Shown here piece by piece: positions 14,979 to 25,957 of a stretch of 64,000 nt of DNA; position 1 is the stretch's first letter; each line of letters opens with the position of its first letter. The stretch comes from Acanthochromis polyacanthus (lineage: Eukaryota > Chordata > Actinopteri > Pomacentridae), in the NCBI RefSeq assembly GCF_021347895.1, contig NC_067129.1, positions 36,056,604 to 36,120,603 of the forward strand, given 5' to 3'. Position numbers and translations under genes: made by a program. Under the pieces are notes generated by a model that saw only the letters and a program-made list of their open reading frames with translations, did not search any database and was not told the origin of the DNA.

Positions 14979-17226
14979 AACAGAGCGGGGGCCTGGGCTG
15001 GAGATGAACTGGACTGGACTTGGGCTTCACTGGACAATGGCTGACCAGGGCTAGAGCTGGACGGAACTGGATTGGACCCAAACTGGACTAGTTTAGAACT
15101 TGACTGGACTATAACTGAACTGAACTTGAGTCGGACTGGAGGGGCTGAATGGACTGGAGGGTCAGGAGGGAGTGACAGGACTGGAGGGACAGGAGGAGTT
15201 GGAGGGACTGGAAGGCCTGGAGGGACAGAAAGAACTGAATGGATGGAAAAGGACTGGAGGGACAGGACTGAGGAGACTACTCCTGCATGAGGACCCATTG
15301 GAAAGGTCGCTGCAGGGGCGCCACTTGGTGTTGCTGTGGCGTGACCCCAATTTGGGATTGGTGGAGAGGCACTGAGCCTCTTCTGGGTTAGGGAGGAGGT
15401 GCTACGCTTCCTCAAGGCTGCTGGGGAGGAGCTATGCTCCCACACGGCTGCCGAGGAGGTGCTACGCCCCTTCAAGGGTTCAGGGGAGGCGGTATGCCTC
15501 TTCAGTGCTAGGGGGAAGACACTACGTCTCCTCAAGGTGGCTGAGGAGGGGCTATGCCACCCCGAAGCTGCTGAGGAGGCGCGACATCTCTTCAAGGGCT
15601 CAGTGGAGGCAGGACGCCTCACCAAGGCCGCAGGGGAGGCGGGGCGCCTCGACAAGGACGCGGAGGAGGCGGGACGCCTCGAGAAGGACACGGAGGAGGC
15701 GGGATGCCTCCTTAAGGCTGCAGCGGAGGCAGGACGCCTCCTTAAGGCTGCAGTGGAGGCGGGACACCTCCTTAAGGCTGCAGCAGAGGCGGGACGCCTC
15801 CTTAAGGCTGCAGACGGAGCCTTTGACTCCTTAGGCGCCGTGGGGGAAGCTCTTGGCTTCTCTAAGACCACGGGGTGAGCGTTAAGCTCCTCTAAGGGTG
15901 CCGGAGAGGTGGAACACCTCAACAAGGACACGGAGGAGGCAATATGTCTCTTCAAGGCTGCCGAGGAGGCGTTTTGCCTCATCAAGGACTCGGGGAAGGC
16001 GTTTCGCCTCACCCAAGCTGCGGGGAGGGCGGAACGCGTCGACAAGGACACGGAGGAGGCGGATTGCCTCGACAAGGACTCGGGGGAGGCGATTTGCCTC
16101 TTCAAGGACTCGGGGGAGGCGATTTGCCTCTTCAAGGACTCGGGGGAGGCATTCTGCCTCTTCAAGGACTCGGGGGAGGCATTCTGCCTCTTCAAGGACT
16201 CGGGGGAGGCATTCTGCCTCTTCAAGGGCTGGAGGAGAGGCAGGAAACCTCTTTAAAGCTGCAGAGGGGGCGGAACGCCTCCCTAAGGCTGCAGCCGGAG
16301 CTTCTTGCTCCTTTGACGCTGGATGAAGAGCCTTTTGCTCTCTTAACACTGCAGGGGGAGCCCGTTGCTCCTCCAGAGCTGCAGCAGGAGCCTTTAGCTC
16401 TTTCAGAGCCGTGGCGGGAGCCTGTTGCTCCTCCAGAGCCGCGGTGGGAGCCTGATGCTCCTCCAGAGCCGTGGCGGGAGCCTGTAGCTTCTTTAGTGCT
16501 GCATTGAGAGCCTTTAGCTTCTCTTGCACCGCAGCAACAGAAGCGTTGAGCTCCTCTAGGACCGCAGAGGGGGCTATGGCCCCCACAGAAACCGAAGACG
16601 GGGCAATGGGCCCCACACGAACAGAAGATGGGGCTATGGGCCCCCGATGGACCGAAGACAGGGTGATGGTCCCCATATGGACAGGAGAGAGGGAGGCGGC
16701 ACGGGGCCTCTCCTCAACCAGGAGTGAAGCGGCTCGGGGCCTCTCCTCAGCAGGGAGTAAGGCGGCTCGGAACCCCTCCTCAGCAGGGAGGAGGGCGGCA
16801 CGGGACCCTTCCTCAGCAGGGAGTAAGGCAGCACGGGGCCTCTCCTTGGTAGGGAGTGAGGTGGTGTCGACCTGCTCGGAGACAGTGGCAGCGTCGACCC
16901 GCTTAACATATGACATCAGGCCTCTCTAACTCTGCAGGCGAGGAGACAGAAGGCTCCTCCAGCACCGCAAGTGAGGTGGCGCGGAGCTTTTCAGGGACAG
17001 GAGTATGGGGACTCCCTCGTTTTCGGGAGCCGCGTTTACGGCGGCCAGCCTTTATGGCGGCAGGCTCTGCGGCTGGCGGAGACCCATGAACAGGTGGGCT
17101 GTCGGAGGAATGTGGCGGGGCATCGGGCAGGTTGGTCAGGGGGGTTTTCAGAAATTTCTGAAGGTCACGCGGAATGTGTGGAGCTAACCACGGCTTCTTT
17201 GCAGCCCTTCTGCGTCCCTCCAACAC
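14954..17226 (-). CDS. near-decapeptide repeat ORF region, frame-broken
   Basis: Three minus frames in a row (16903-17226, 15882-16916, 14954-16225) form one long repetitive reading region broken by two frame changes near 16910 and 16230. The first part is Pro/Arg-rich. Its reading can be followed upstream to about 17390, next to the LTR-like block. The second part has four or five 11-residue units of the LLPAEEGSRAA type, then about 10-residue units such as LEEAECLPRV. The third has about 28 consecutive decapeptides of the L-(K/R)-R-x-x-A-S-(P/S)-x-(A/S) type (for example LKRQNASPES). The DNA has a matching 30-bp period, and different frames give equally regular peptides. The tail runs into the solo Tc1 end. 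No enzymatic domain is seen. It may be a gag-like or accessory region of an LTR element, or a minisatellite that is open by chance. Confidence 0.4.
15400..16260. repeat. 30-bp GC-rich minisatellite
   Basis: Repeated units of the form gaggcgggacgcctccttaa with period 30. The closest copies are at 16080-16230, where five units are almost identical. Older copies fade to the left and right (to about 16500 with a gctcctccagagc variant). The unit length is a multiple of three, so all frames stay open over long distances. Confidence 0.85.
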
Positions 17227-17386
17227 AGCTTCGTCTCTGGCCGTCTGCCCGGCCGCATTCCTCCACAGGTCCTCTTGGGAAAAAAGCCCTCTAAAATAAC
17301 AAAAAGCCTCACGGGCCTCAAGAAAAATCTCCCTGGGGTTTCTAAGAACAGGAACGCCTGCTGGGTTCTTGGGTGCTGCATCATTC

Positions 17387-18017
17387 TGTCATACAACCGG
17401 AGGGTGAACCCATGCAGCAGGCGCAGACAGCAGAGTGAAGAAAATAATGATTTAATTAAATTAAGAAATGCAGACAAAACAGAAACTCATTTTAAATAAT
17501 GTAAGAGGGGAAAGAGCAGGAGGGAGAACTAACAGAATCTAACCAACTAAAGGAGGACCAGGGGCCGAGGTAAACAACTAACAAGAGAACTAACTAAACA
17601 AAGGGCGGACCCGAAGGCCAAGAACAAACAAAACATAAAACTACTAAATCAGCGGGGATGGCTTACGGATTGTCCAGACAGTGTGAAATGGGAGAGGGCT
17701 GAGCTGACAGAGCCAGAGGGGAAGAGTGGCGATGGCAGGGAAGAGTAAGATTGTCCGAGGAATGGGGCGTACTGAATATTGTCCAGGGGAGAAAGCAAAG
17801 TCCAGGGAATGACGAGCAGGGGGGCGATTACGGCGTGTAGCTTCCAGCGGGGTGTGACGTGTAGCGAGGTGGACGGGTGAATGATGCAGCGCTGGATGGT
17901 GCCGAGAGTCAGGCTTAAATGCCGTACTACTTGTTCATTTCATCCGGCTGTGCTTCTCCGCACAGCCGTTTGTCATCCAACTAATGAGCCGGCTTGCTGC
18001 AGCAGGAGGGCGTGACA
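17387..18017 (-). repeat. LTR-like block, 631 bp
   Basis: Read on the minus strand it begins TGTCACGCCCTCC and ends GTTGTATGACA, with TG...CA limits. It has a TATA-like catttaagcc in its upstream third and an attaaatcatta polyadenylation-like site in its downstream third. The repeat ORF region starts just inside. The outer edge abuts hAT transposase sequence exactly at 18018. No second copy was found at the other side (near 14980), so if this is an LTR retroelement its other end is lost. Confidence 0.5.
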
Positions 18018-18562
18018 TTTGGACTGTGCATACTAAAAGTTTTCTTGGCTCAATCGCACATTGGATAAATCCACACAACATGAAACGTGAGAAAGCAGTG
18101 TTGGCATGCAGGAGATTTAAGGGCCGACATACATATGACAGTGTTGCAAGTGAGCTGGACAACATAAACTCATCCCATGGCCTATCCTTCAAAATCACAG
18201 CAACTGTAACAGACAATGGTTTCAATTTTGTCAAGGCCTTTCAAGTGTACCAGCCACCACCTGAGTCAGATGACTCTGAAGATGGGGAGGATGAGGTGAC
18301 TTTTGTTTCCATTGGGGATGTGCTGCAGAACGGTGCTAATGATGCTGATGATGTGATTTCTTTACCTCCACATCAGAGATGTGCGTCACACACATTGAAC
18401 CTCATCTCTTGCACTGATGTGGATAAGTGGCAGCTGTCAAAACCTGAAACAAAAGCCATTTACAGAAGTGCCACCACGAAATGTGCAGGGCTGTGGAACA
18501 AGGCCAGTCGTTCCACAGTGGCCGCTGAGATTGTAGACGACATTATTGCAAAGAAGCTACAA
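18018..18562 (+). CDS. hAT transposase, exon (catalytic part, start lost)
   Basis: The reading frame enters from the LTR-like block and is open to a splice donor at 18563 (caa|gtacct). It has the WTVHTKSFLG and HWINP segments that follow the first catalytic Asp, ACRRFKG, then TVTDNGFNF with the second catalytic Asp, and RCASHTLNLI with the CxxH pattern of hAT transposases. An acidic insert (SDDSEDGEDE) lies between. The exon starts almost exactly at the D-x-W motif, so the upstream BED-finger part is gone and the first Asp codon is shared with, or supplied by, the junction. Confidence 0.85.
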
Positions 18563-20090
18563 GTACCTGTGGGGAATATTCATTTTTTCATATCTATTAA
18601 ACTATCATGTTTTTATTGCTTTCTGCTTATTACTTATAATCATTTTAATTACTCTTTTGCTTATCAATTACAATCATCATTTTATTACTTTTTTACTTAT
18701 CACTTATAATCATCATTTTAATTACTTTTTACTTATTGCTTACGATCATCATTTTATCACTTTTACTTACAATCATCATATTAATTACTTTTGCTTATTA
18801 CTCATGATCATCATGTTATTACTTTTATTCATTACTTACAATCATCATTTAATTACTCTTTTACTTATTACTTATATTCATTATTAACCTTCGTTTGATC
18901 ATATTATGTGTTAATCATATATTAATGTGCTTGCAACTTGTATTAACCCTATAATCAAATATATTAAAGTGCTTATGAATGCATGTTTGAGTTCTTGCTC
19001 GTAACCTGGAAAAGTGTTGATCTAAGCAGGTTGTGCAGGTTTCAACATCTAACTTAAAGGAAAGTGTGTTTAAGGTAAATGCTTGATGCTCCACCTGACT
19101 AAAGGCTTGTGGTTACAACTGACCTTTCAAAGAGCTGAGGGGAAAACTCTCTCCCTCGCTTCAAACTAACAAACTGAAATAAGAATAGCATCTAGGATGG
19201 CAGTTTAGTGTGGACAGGTGACAGTTTTAAAATTAAAAATAAAGAACATCCGTTAAAACTATGCAATACCTGGAAGAAAGAGGGGGCTCTGCGGTTACAG
19301 AGATGTGCAACTTGTCACGTACTCACAGAGGACAGAGACAGGGCAAAAGGTTCAAACAACAGCTAGATGTTTAAACAAGAATAAAAGTTAAAGTGTTAAA
19401 CCATAAAACAATATTGGGGAATTAAGATTAGAATATAATGTTCATAAGAAAAATACTTAAAAGAAAATGTAATCAACAATGTCTTAAATTAACAGTAAAT
19501 TGGGGACAGGCATAGAAATCTTATATTAACCTATGAGGATCCTAGATTAAAATAGGGATAAAATCAGATTAATCTGCCTTATACAAATAATTAAATTATT
19601 GATATTGTTGTACTATTATTAAATATAAATTTAATAAGCTGAATTAATAAAACTCAAAGCTCAGCATAAATTGAGCAAGAAGCTCAGACCTGTTGTCTAC
19701 AGAGAGCTGAGTTGTAGTCTGTGCAAAGCTCACAGGAAGTCACACCTCAGGCAGGCACATACACACACATGCAAAGTACTCTCAATACAGGGTGAAGACG
19801 GCTGTGGTTGGACGAAGACTGAAGACATCCGGCAGTGTGAACCAATCAGAAGACAACAGCTTCTTCGTTAAAAACTCATGTAATAGTTTAGAATTCGCTC
19901 TTTGTTGTGAACAGCTGCATGCAGAGGAATATTGTCTTAGTTTTAAGTCAGATCTGATGTCAGCTAGATCAACATAGAGTCTGCATGCATGCATTTCTGT
20001 ACTATCCAATGCGTTTTTACTAAATATTCTTCAATGAATATTTTGACTCTGGGTCATCCTTGTCTCCGAGTGTTTTTTCCTCATTAACAG
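18563..20090 (+). other. hAT intron 1
   Basis: About 1.5 kb between in-phase exons, ending in the acceptor cctcattaacag. It contains an AT-rich tandem array (18600-18890). The remaining 1.2 kb has no recognised gene. The stretch ending near 20070 (ttcaatgaatattttgactc) looks like the U5 end of a fish retroviral LTR, so a solo LTR may be lodged here, but I could not define its ends. Confidence 0.5.
18600..18890. repeat. AT-rich tandem repeat, about 35-bp unit
   Basis: Repeated tacttataatcatcatttt-type units, about seven or eight imperfect copies. Confidence 0.75.
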
Positions 20091-20420
20091 TACCAAAGAA
20101 TCCGCTCTGACATACCTTGCACAACCAGGTGGAACTTGTTCTATGAAGCTCTGGAGCGAATTTCTAAGATACCTTTGGTGGAGCTGAACACCCTCTCATC
20201 CAAACTACAGTTGAAGTGTTTCAATGAAAGGGAGCATCAGTGTATCAGAGAGTACTGTGCTGTCATGCAACCACTGACAGTGGCACTGAACATTCTTCAG
20301 GGAGAAGACCATTGTTTTTATGGCACACTCCTACCCACACTGGAATCATTGATGACCAAGACTCTAGAAATGAAAAATGGTCTGCAAATCCTTGTTGGGC
20401 TACCAGATGCAGTTATCCAG
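20091..20420 (+). CDS. hAT transposase, exon 2 in this window
   Basis: 110 codons between the acceptor (attaacag) and a consensus donor (CAG|gtaaga). In phase 0 with both neighbours. Starts YQRIRSDIPCTTRWNLFYEA; the TTRWN block is a conserved hAT feature. Then a helical region with REYCAVMQPLTVAL and LLPTLESL, typical of the part before the third catalytic residue. Confidence 0.85.
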
Positions 20421-20726
20421 GTAAGATATCTTTGTGTTATTTTAGTTAAATTAATAACTCAGTTGCATTTTTATTGATATTGTGCTGTTAGTCTTATGGG
20501 TGTATATAGGCTATGTGCGAATACAAGCATACAAGTTTGAGATACTTTTATTCCAATAAATAAAATAAATACAACATCTATACTAGGCCTACACATTATT
20601 CACAAAATAAAATACATTCTATATAAAACTACAGCATGCTGTTAATGTTTAATGCATTTTTTTTAAACAATGCCTGCTGTCTCATGCAATAATGTTTTTT
20701 TGTGCTTTCGTTATGTGTCATTACAG

Positions 20727-21266
20727 GCAGTCAAAACAAGGCTTGAACGTGTCCTTGGAAGTGAAGATGCTGTCCTGGCTGCTGTGACACTACCAAAATT
20801 CAAGCTTCACTGGTTGCATGACCAGCAGCGTAAGGACCTGGCAAAGGCAAGTCTGCTGGCAGAGTGCCGAAAACTTCTCCCCGAGCAAGAGCAGCAATCA
20901 CCAGGTACCAGCACCGCTGACACAACACAGCGCCCGGGTTCTAGCAAAGAGGATGAGTTCTTTTCCTTTGCAGAGGATGAGGAGGACACTTATGCCACTG
21001 CTGAAGCTGAAGTAGCCGAGTACCTCAAATCAGGAGCAACAGGGATAGACACTCGGAATCAATTTCGAATGATAAAGAACCTCTCTCTTAAACTTAATGC
21101 AGCCACTCCCTCCAGTGCCCCAGTAGAAAGGCTCTTTAGCCTGGGAAACCTGATTCTCTCTCCAAAGAGGAACAGGCTGTCAGACCACAAGTTTGAGAAA
21201 CTTCTCCTCTTGAAGTACAATCATTGGTTTGAAGGCTACTGGGCTAGCAAAGTTGATGAGCACTGA
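20727..21266 (+). CDS. hAT transposase, last exon with dimerisation domain
   Basis: 179 codons plus stop after the acceptor gtcattacag. An acidic low-complexity stretch (EDEFFSFAEDEEDTY) precedes the C-terminal hAT dimerisation domain with SSAPVERLFS and LSPKRNRLSDHKFEKLLLLK. All three exons join without a frame break and contain no stop, so the remaining about 483 codons look under little decay. Confidence 0.88.
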   Translation, partial: AVKTRLERVLGSEDAVLAAVTLPKFKLHWLHDQQRKDLAKASLLAECRKLLPEQEQQSPGTSTADTTQRPGSSKEDEFFSFAEDEEDTYATAEAEVAEYLKSGATGIDTRNQFRMIKNLSLKLNAATPSSAPVERLFSLGNLILSPKRNRLSDHKFEKLLLLKYNHWFEGYWASKVDEH

Positions 21267-22150
21267 TATGATGATGACAGGTGTTTCTCCCAAGAGTGCT
21301 CCACAAGGTCAAGCAGGTTAAAAGTTCAAGTGGAATTTCCAAGTGTGTAACTTAGACTACTAAAGCACTTTACTGACCATTATTGATTTCATCAGTTGTT
21401 TTATTTATCTAAACAGCCAGACTGGAGGAAATATTATTTTTGTTAAACAGTAACTATGTTTGTGAGGCTGAAAATACTTTTTTGTATCATTTATGTAGTT
21501 TCTGTTTGTGAGGCTGAAAATACTTTTAAGTTTGCCCATCATTACTGAAGATGAGATCTCCATTTGGTGGAGTTTAGCTGTTTTGGGTTAAGGTCACAAA
21601 GAATGTATAAACCTCACTGTGTTTATGTTGAAAAAAATCTATTGAATCAGTTTTGCACTATTATTGATTCCTACAGCTGCTAAATAGTCTCAGGCACAGT
21701 TTAATTTTTGCACTGCCAAAAGTATACTTTCTATCTGTATCAATGGCTACAATAAATATGCCTATCAAAAGTTTCAACATATTGTATGTTGTGTTTTGTT
21801 TATCCACTGCTTCATTGTAGTGATACTGGGTACAATGATCAAATTTTACAGTTGTTTTATCGAGCACTATGCCACATCAACCCCAAAATAATGTGTGTGC
21901 GTTTGTAGAGGGTTGGGAACAATAGAAATAAATTAAAACAGTAGGTTAAATAAATGAGAGGAAAACAGACATTATAATTTATAATTCATTTTCATTCATT
22001 TCATTATTCTCTTGCACTCCGACTACTACACTACTACACTGCCATTGCACATTCAGGTCGCTAGGTGGCGCATTGTGCTTGCAGTAGGATAGGACTTACA
22101 TGCAAGAAAGCCAGAGGACTGGCAGCCTCCCTGGCTATCCAGTTAGGGAG
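21267..22150 (+). other. hAT 3' flank, non-coding
   Basis: Untranslated part of the hAT element. Two short near-identical phrases around gtttgtgaggctgaaaatac are at 21450 and 21505. Nothing else recognised. Confidence 0.5.
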
Positions 22151-22317
22151 GCAACACATTAATAAGAGAATTTAGAGTGAAAAAAACATAAAGTTACTTT
22201 CCCTAGTTACTAGGTACCTTCAAAGTAATGAGTAACTTAAAGTAACTGAGTTAATTTTTAAGAAGTAACTAGTAACTGTAACTAAGTTACTAATTTAAAG
22301 TAACTTGCCCAACACTG

Positions 22318-23214
22318 CAAATGCATAATACCAATTAAATGGTTAACACAGCTGCAAAAGCAACATCACCTATGATACACACAGTTACATCAATTACAGG
22401 TACACTATACTTTTTTTAGTGCTCTACATCAACACTCTCTCTCACTCACACACACACACACACACACCACTACAAAACGTGGTCCAACCGCAACGACTGC
22501 CCACAGATAGCCTGCTGCAACTGTCTTATTACAACTGTTTGGCGACATGTAGTGCAAAACACGCCTTCAGTACAACAGATAACCTCAGCGAAAAGGTGTC
22601 ACAGTCCTTTAACAGGTCAACATGGGCCTACCTTATTTGAAAAGAAGCTCACATCGACGGCCGATGTGATCCCAGTCTCTTAACTTCCAGCTTTTCCTCC
22701 AAAGACATTGAGGAAAATGGAGATGAAAGCAAAGAATCCACCTCGTTCATGCTAACGGCCGCCATAGCTTAACCTTTTCTCGCTGCGTCAAAGGCCTGTG
22801 GGCTGACTGAAGCTAGCCCAAACGATCAGTAAATCACGGGGGCGGGACATGACACCTGTCAATCACTTACAAGAATGAAATGAATGAAAGCCACTGCTGT
22901 GTTAACTCGCTGCTATTGGTCAAAAGTCAGTGGCCTGTGGGCTGCCTGAAGCTAGCCCAAATGATCAGTAAATCACGGGGGCGGAACATGACACCTGTCA
23001 ATCACTTACAAGAATGAAATGAATGAAAGCAGACTGTATCTGCTGGGCCTGTAAAAAATAAGCCCATTTAGAGATATTCTATGTTTTTCTTTTGACTGAT
23101 TGGTTCTGTTGCTACCTTTGTTTCACCTAAACTTAAAACAATCTGTTGTAAGTTATTTAAAAAATAAATCATTCTCATCTTTTTTGTGTTGGCCTGGGAG
23201 GGCTTAGCCCTGTT
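22318..23214. other. unassigned stretch with a direct duplication
   Basis: Contains a (CA)n run at 22440-22466. A direct duplication is present: 22793-22890 is repeated at 22932-23029 with few changes (139 bp apart), each copy ending tgaatgaaagc. No ORF of interest and no family recognised. Confidence 0.5.
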
Positions 23215-23356
23215 AACTAGCCGTCTCTGGTTACGGGTAGTCTGGCAAACAAAGGGCTGGAGCTGAAATCAGAGCAGTTTTTAATTCTCCACAGGCCTTG
23301 TGCATGCTTTCAGTCCATTGTACCACAGTAGGAGCATCCTGCAGCGTGGTGATTCA
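23215..23356 (-). pseudogene. endogenous retrovirus RT relic, distal part
   Basis: The minus strand carries the segment just after the RT palm/thumb, with the ELKTAL and APALCLPDY motifs found before RNase H in gammaretrovirus-like and gypsy polymerases. It continues, across Tc1 copy C, from the part at 25527-25957. A stop follows the motif. Confidence 0.7.
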
Positions 23357-23633
23357 TACACACATGGACAAAATTGTTGGTACCCCTCAGTTAAAGAAGG
23401 AAAAACCCACAATTCTCACTGAAATCACTTGAAACTCACAAAAGTAACAATAAATAAAAATTGATTGAAAATTAAATAATCAAAAACAGCCATTACTTTT
23501 GAATTGTTGATTAACATAATTATTTAAAAAAACAAACTAATGAAACAGGCCTGGACAAAAATGATGGTACCTCTATAAAAGACTGAAAACTATTTGACCA
23601 GAGTGACATGATTAACTCAGGTGTGTCATTTAA

Positions 23634-24160
23634 CCCTTTAAGCTTCAGTCAATTCCAGCCGTTTTCAGTACAAAAAATATTCTATTTTTAAATTTTAAAA
23701 AAAATGAAAAATACAGGGAATATTGGACGGGCATCGCGAGGTGCATTTCCTTGAAAACGACCGATTCGGGGATTTTATACCGACTTCAGGACATGTTTAG
23801 GATAAAATAGTTTACTGGCTTGTGTCATCTGGATGTAAAAGGTTGGATTATGGCCGTTTTTTGTGGAATCTTTTTTTTTGTGTGTAATAATAAACCCGGA
23901 AATGTGAGTTGCGCTGTGTGCGTTGAAGCTGTGTATAGAGAACGGATGGATGAATATTTGTTTTTGTCGGACAAATGTGTTTTTCTCACCCGCTGTGGTA
24001 ATCACATCTGAAAGTGGTTTATACCGGCGGATTCATGAGAATCTAAGCTTTCCATCGGCGTATAGTGTTTGTATAATCGTGTTTGCAGCCGTCGGACATT
24101 CTTGAAATTCCTATGCAAATTAGTAGGTGTACCGCCGGCGGTACACTGAAGCTTAAAGGG
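23634..24160. mobile_element. TTAA-flanked (piggyBac-like) MITE, copy 1
   Basis: 527 bp with TTAA on both sides (23630-23633 and 24161-24164). Tc1 copies A and B have a single TTAA at the same place, so the duplication is proven within the window. The terminal inverted repeats are CCCTTTAAGCTTCAGT, and the CCC start fits piggyBac ends. A perfect 20-bp palindrome (GTGTACCGCCGGCGGTACAC, 24127-24146) lies beside the right repeat. No transposase is present. A 76-codon minus frame (23775-24005) is shared with the other copy, but I do not take it as a gene. Confidence 0.9.
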
Positions 24161-24168
24161 TTAATTGA

Positions 24169-25305
<1,137 letters not shown>

Positions 25306-25526
25306 GTTATGGGTACCATCATTTTTGTCCAGCCCTATTTCATTAGTTTGTTTTTTTAAATAATTATGTTAATCAACAATTCAAAAGTGATGGCTGATTT
25401 TGATTATTTAATTTTCAATCAATTTTTATTTATTGTTACTTTTGTGAGTTTCAAGTGATTTCAGTGAGAATTGTGGGTTTTTCCTTCTTTAACTGAGGGG
25501 TACCAACAATTTTGTCCACGTGTGTA

Positions 25527-25957
25527 ACACTGAGTTCATTGCAGCGTAATTCCAGATCCAATGACAGGAAAGAAAGCATCTCTTTCTTAGTCTTTGGGGG
25601 AGCCATGTTGCTCAACAGGGTCAGTCTTTCTGGAGACAGCATGTGTTGGCCTTCAAACAACACATGACCCAAGTACTTGACCTTTGGACTGCAAAACTGC
25701 AACTTCGCCAGCGAGGCACGGTGACCTCTCTCAGCCAACCTTTCTAACAGGAGCACAGAGTCCCGCTGGCAAGCCTCACGTGATGGAGACGCAACCAACG
25801 AATCGTCAACATAGGACAGCAACGTGCTTCCACCTGGCAGGTGCACATCAACTAGATCACGTCGTACCGCCGCCGCACATACTGTAGGACTCTCAACACA
25901 GCCTTGTGGCAGCCTGGTCCACGTCAACTGACGCCCTTTGTACGTAAACACCCAGGA
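25527..25957 (-). pseudogene. endogenous retrovirus RT relic, palm part
   Basis: Minus-strand reading with LPQGCVESP (LPQG block of retroviral RT), the YVDD catalytic motif at 25802-25813 and a following FCSPKVKYLGH block. YVDD and the neighbouring blocks suit a gamma-like retroviral RT. The upstream side is replaced by L1 3' sequence near 25958 and the downstream side by Tc1 copy C. Changes such as LPQGC for LPQGF, and the lost flanks, make it non-functional. Confidence 0.8.

Larger units (their letters stand above)
18018..22317 (+). mobile_element. hAT transposon, 5'-truncated
   Basis: Contains three transposase exons and a complete right end. The last about 160 bp, read on the minus strand, start CAGTGTTGGGCAAGTTAC, a tip widely seen in fish hAT elements. 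The left part is missing, replaced at 18018 by the LTR-like block. Because the left end is gone, the 8-bp target duplication cannot be checked; the bases to the right are caaatgca. Confidence 0.8.

Noticed and set aside
15399..16929. Plus-strand frames of 107-187 codons over the GC-rich repeats
   Set aside because: The 30-bp period keeps every frame open. The minus strand has the longer continuous reading and fits the orientation of the LTR-like block, so I preferred it, without certainty.
18600..18890. CRISPR-like array
   Set aside because: AT-rich imperfect tandem units without constant spacers. This is a eukaryotic intron.
23775..24005. Conserved 76-codon frame in the TTAA MITE as a gene
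   Set aside because: It is shared with copy 2 only because both descend from the same element. The diverged copy at 38345 has a quite different peptide, so there is no sign of protein constraint.
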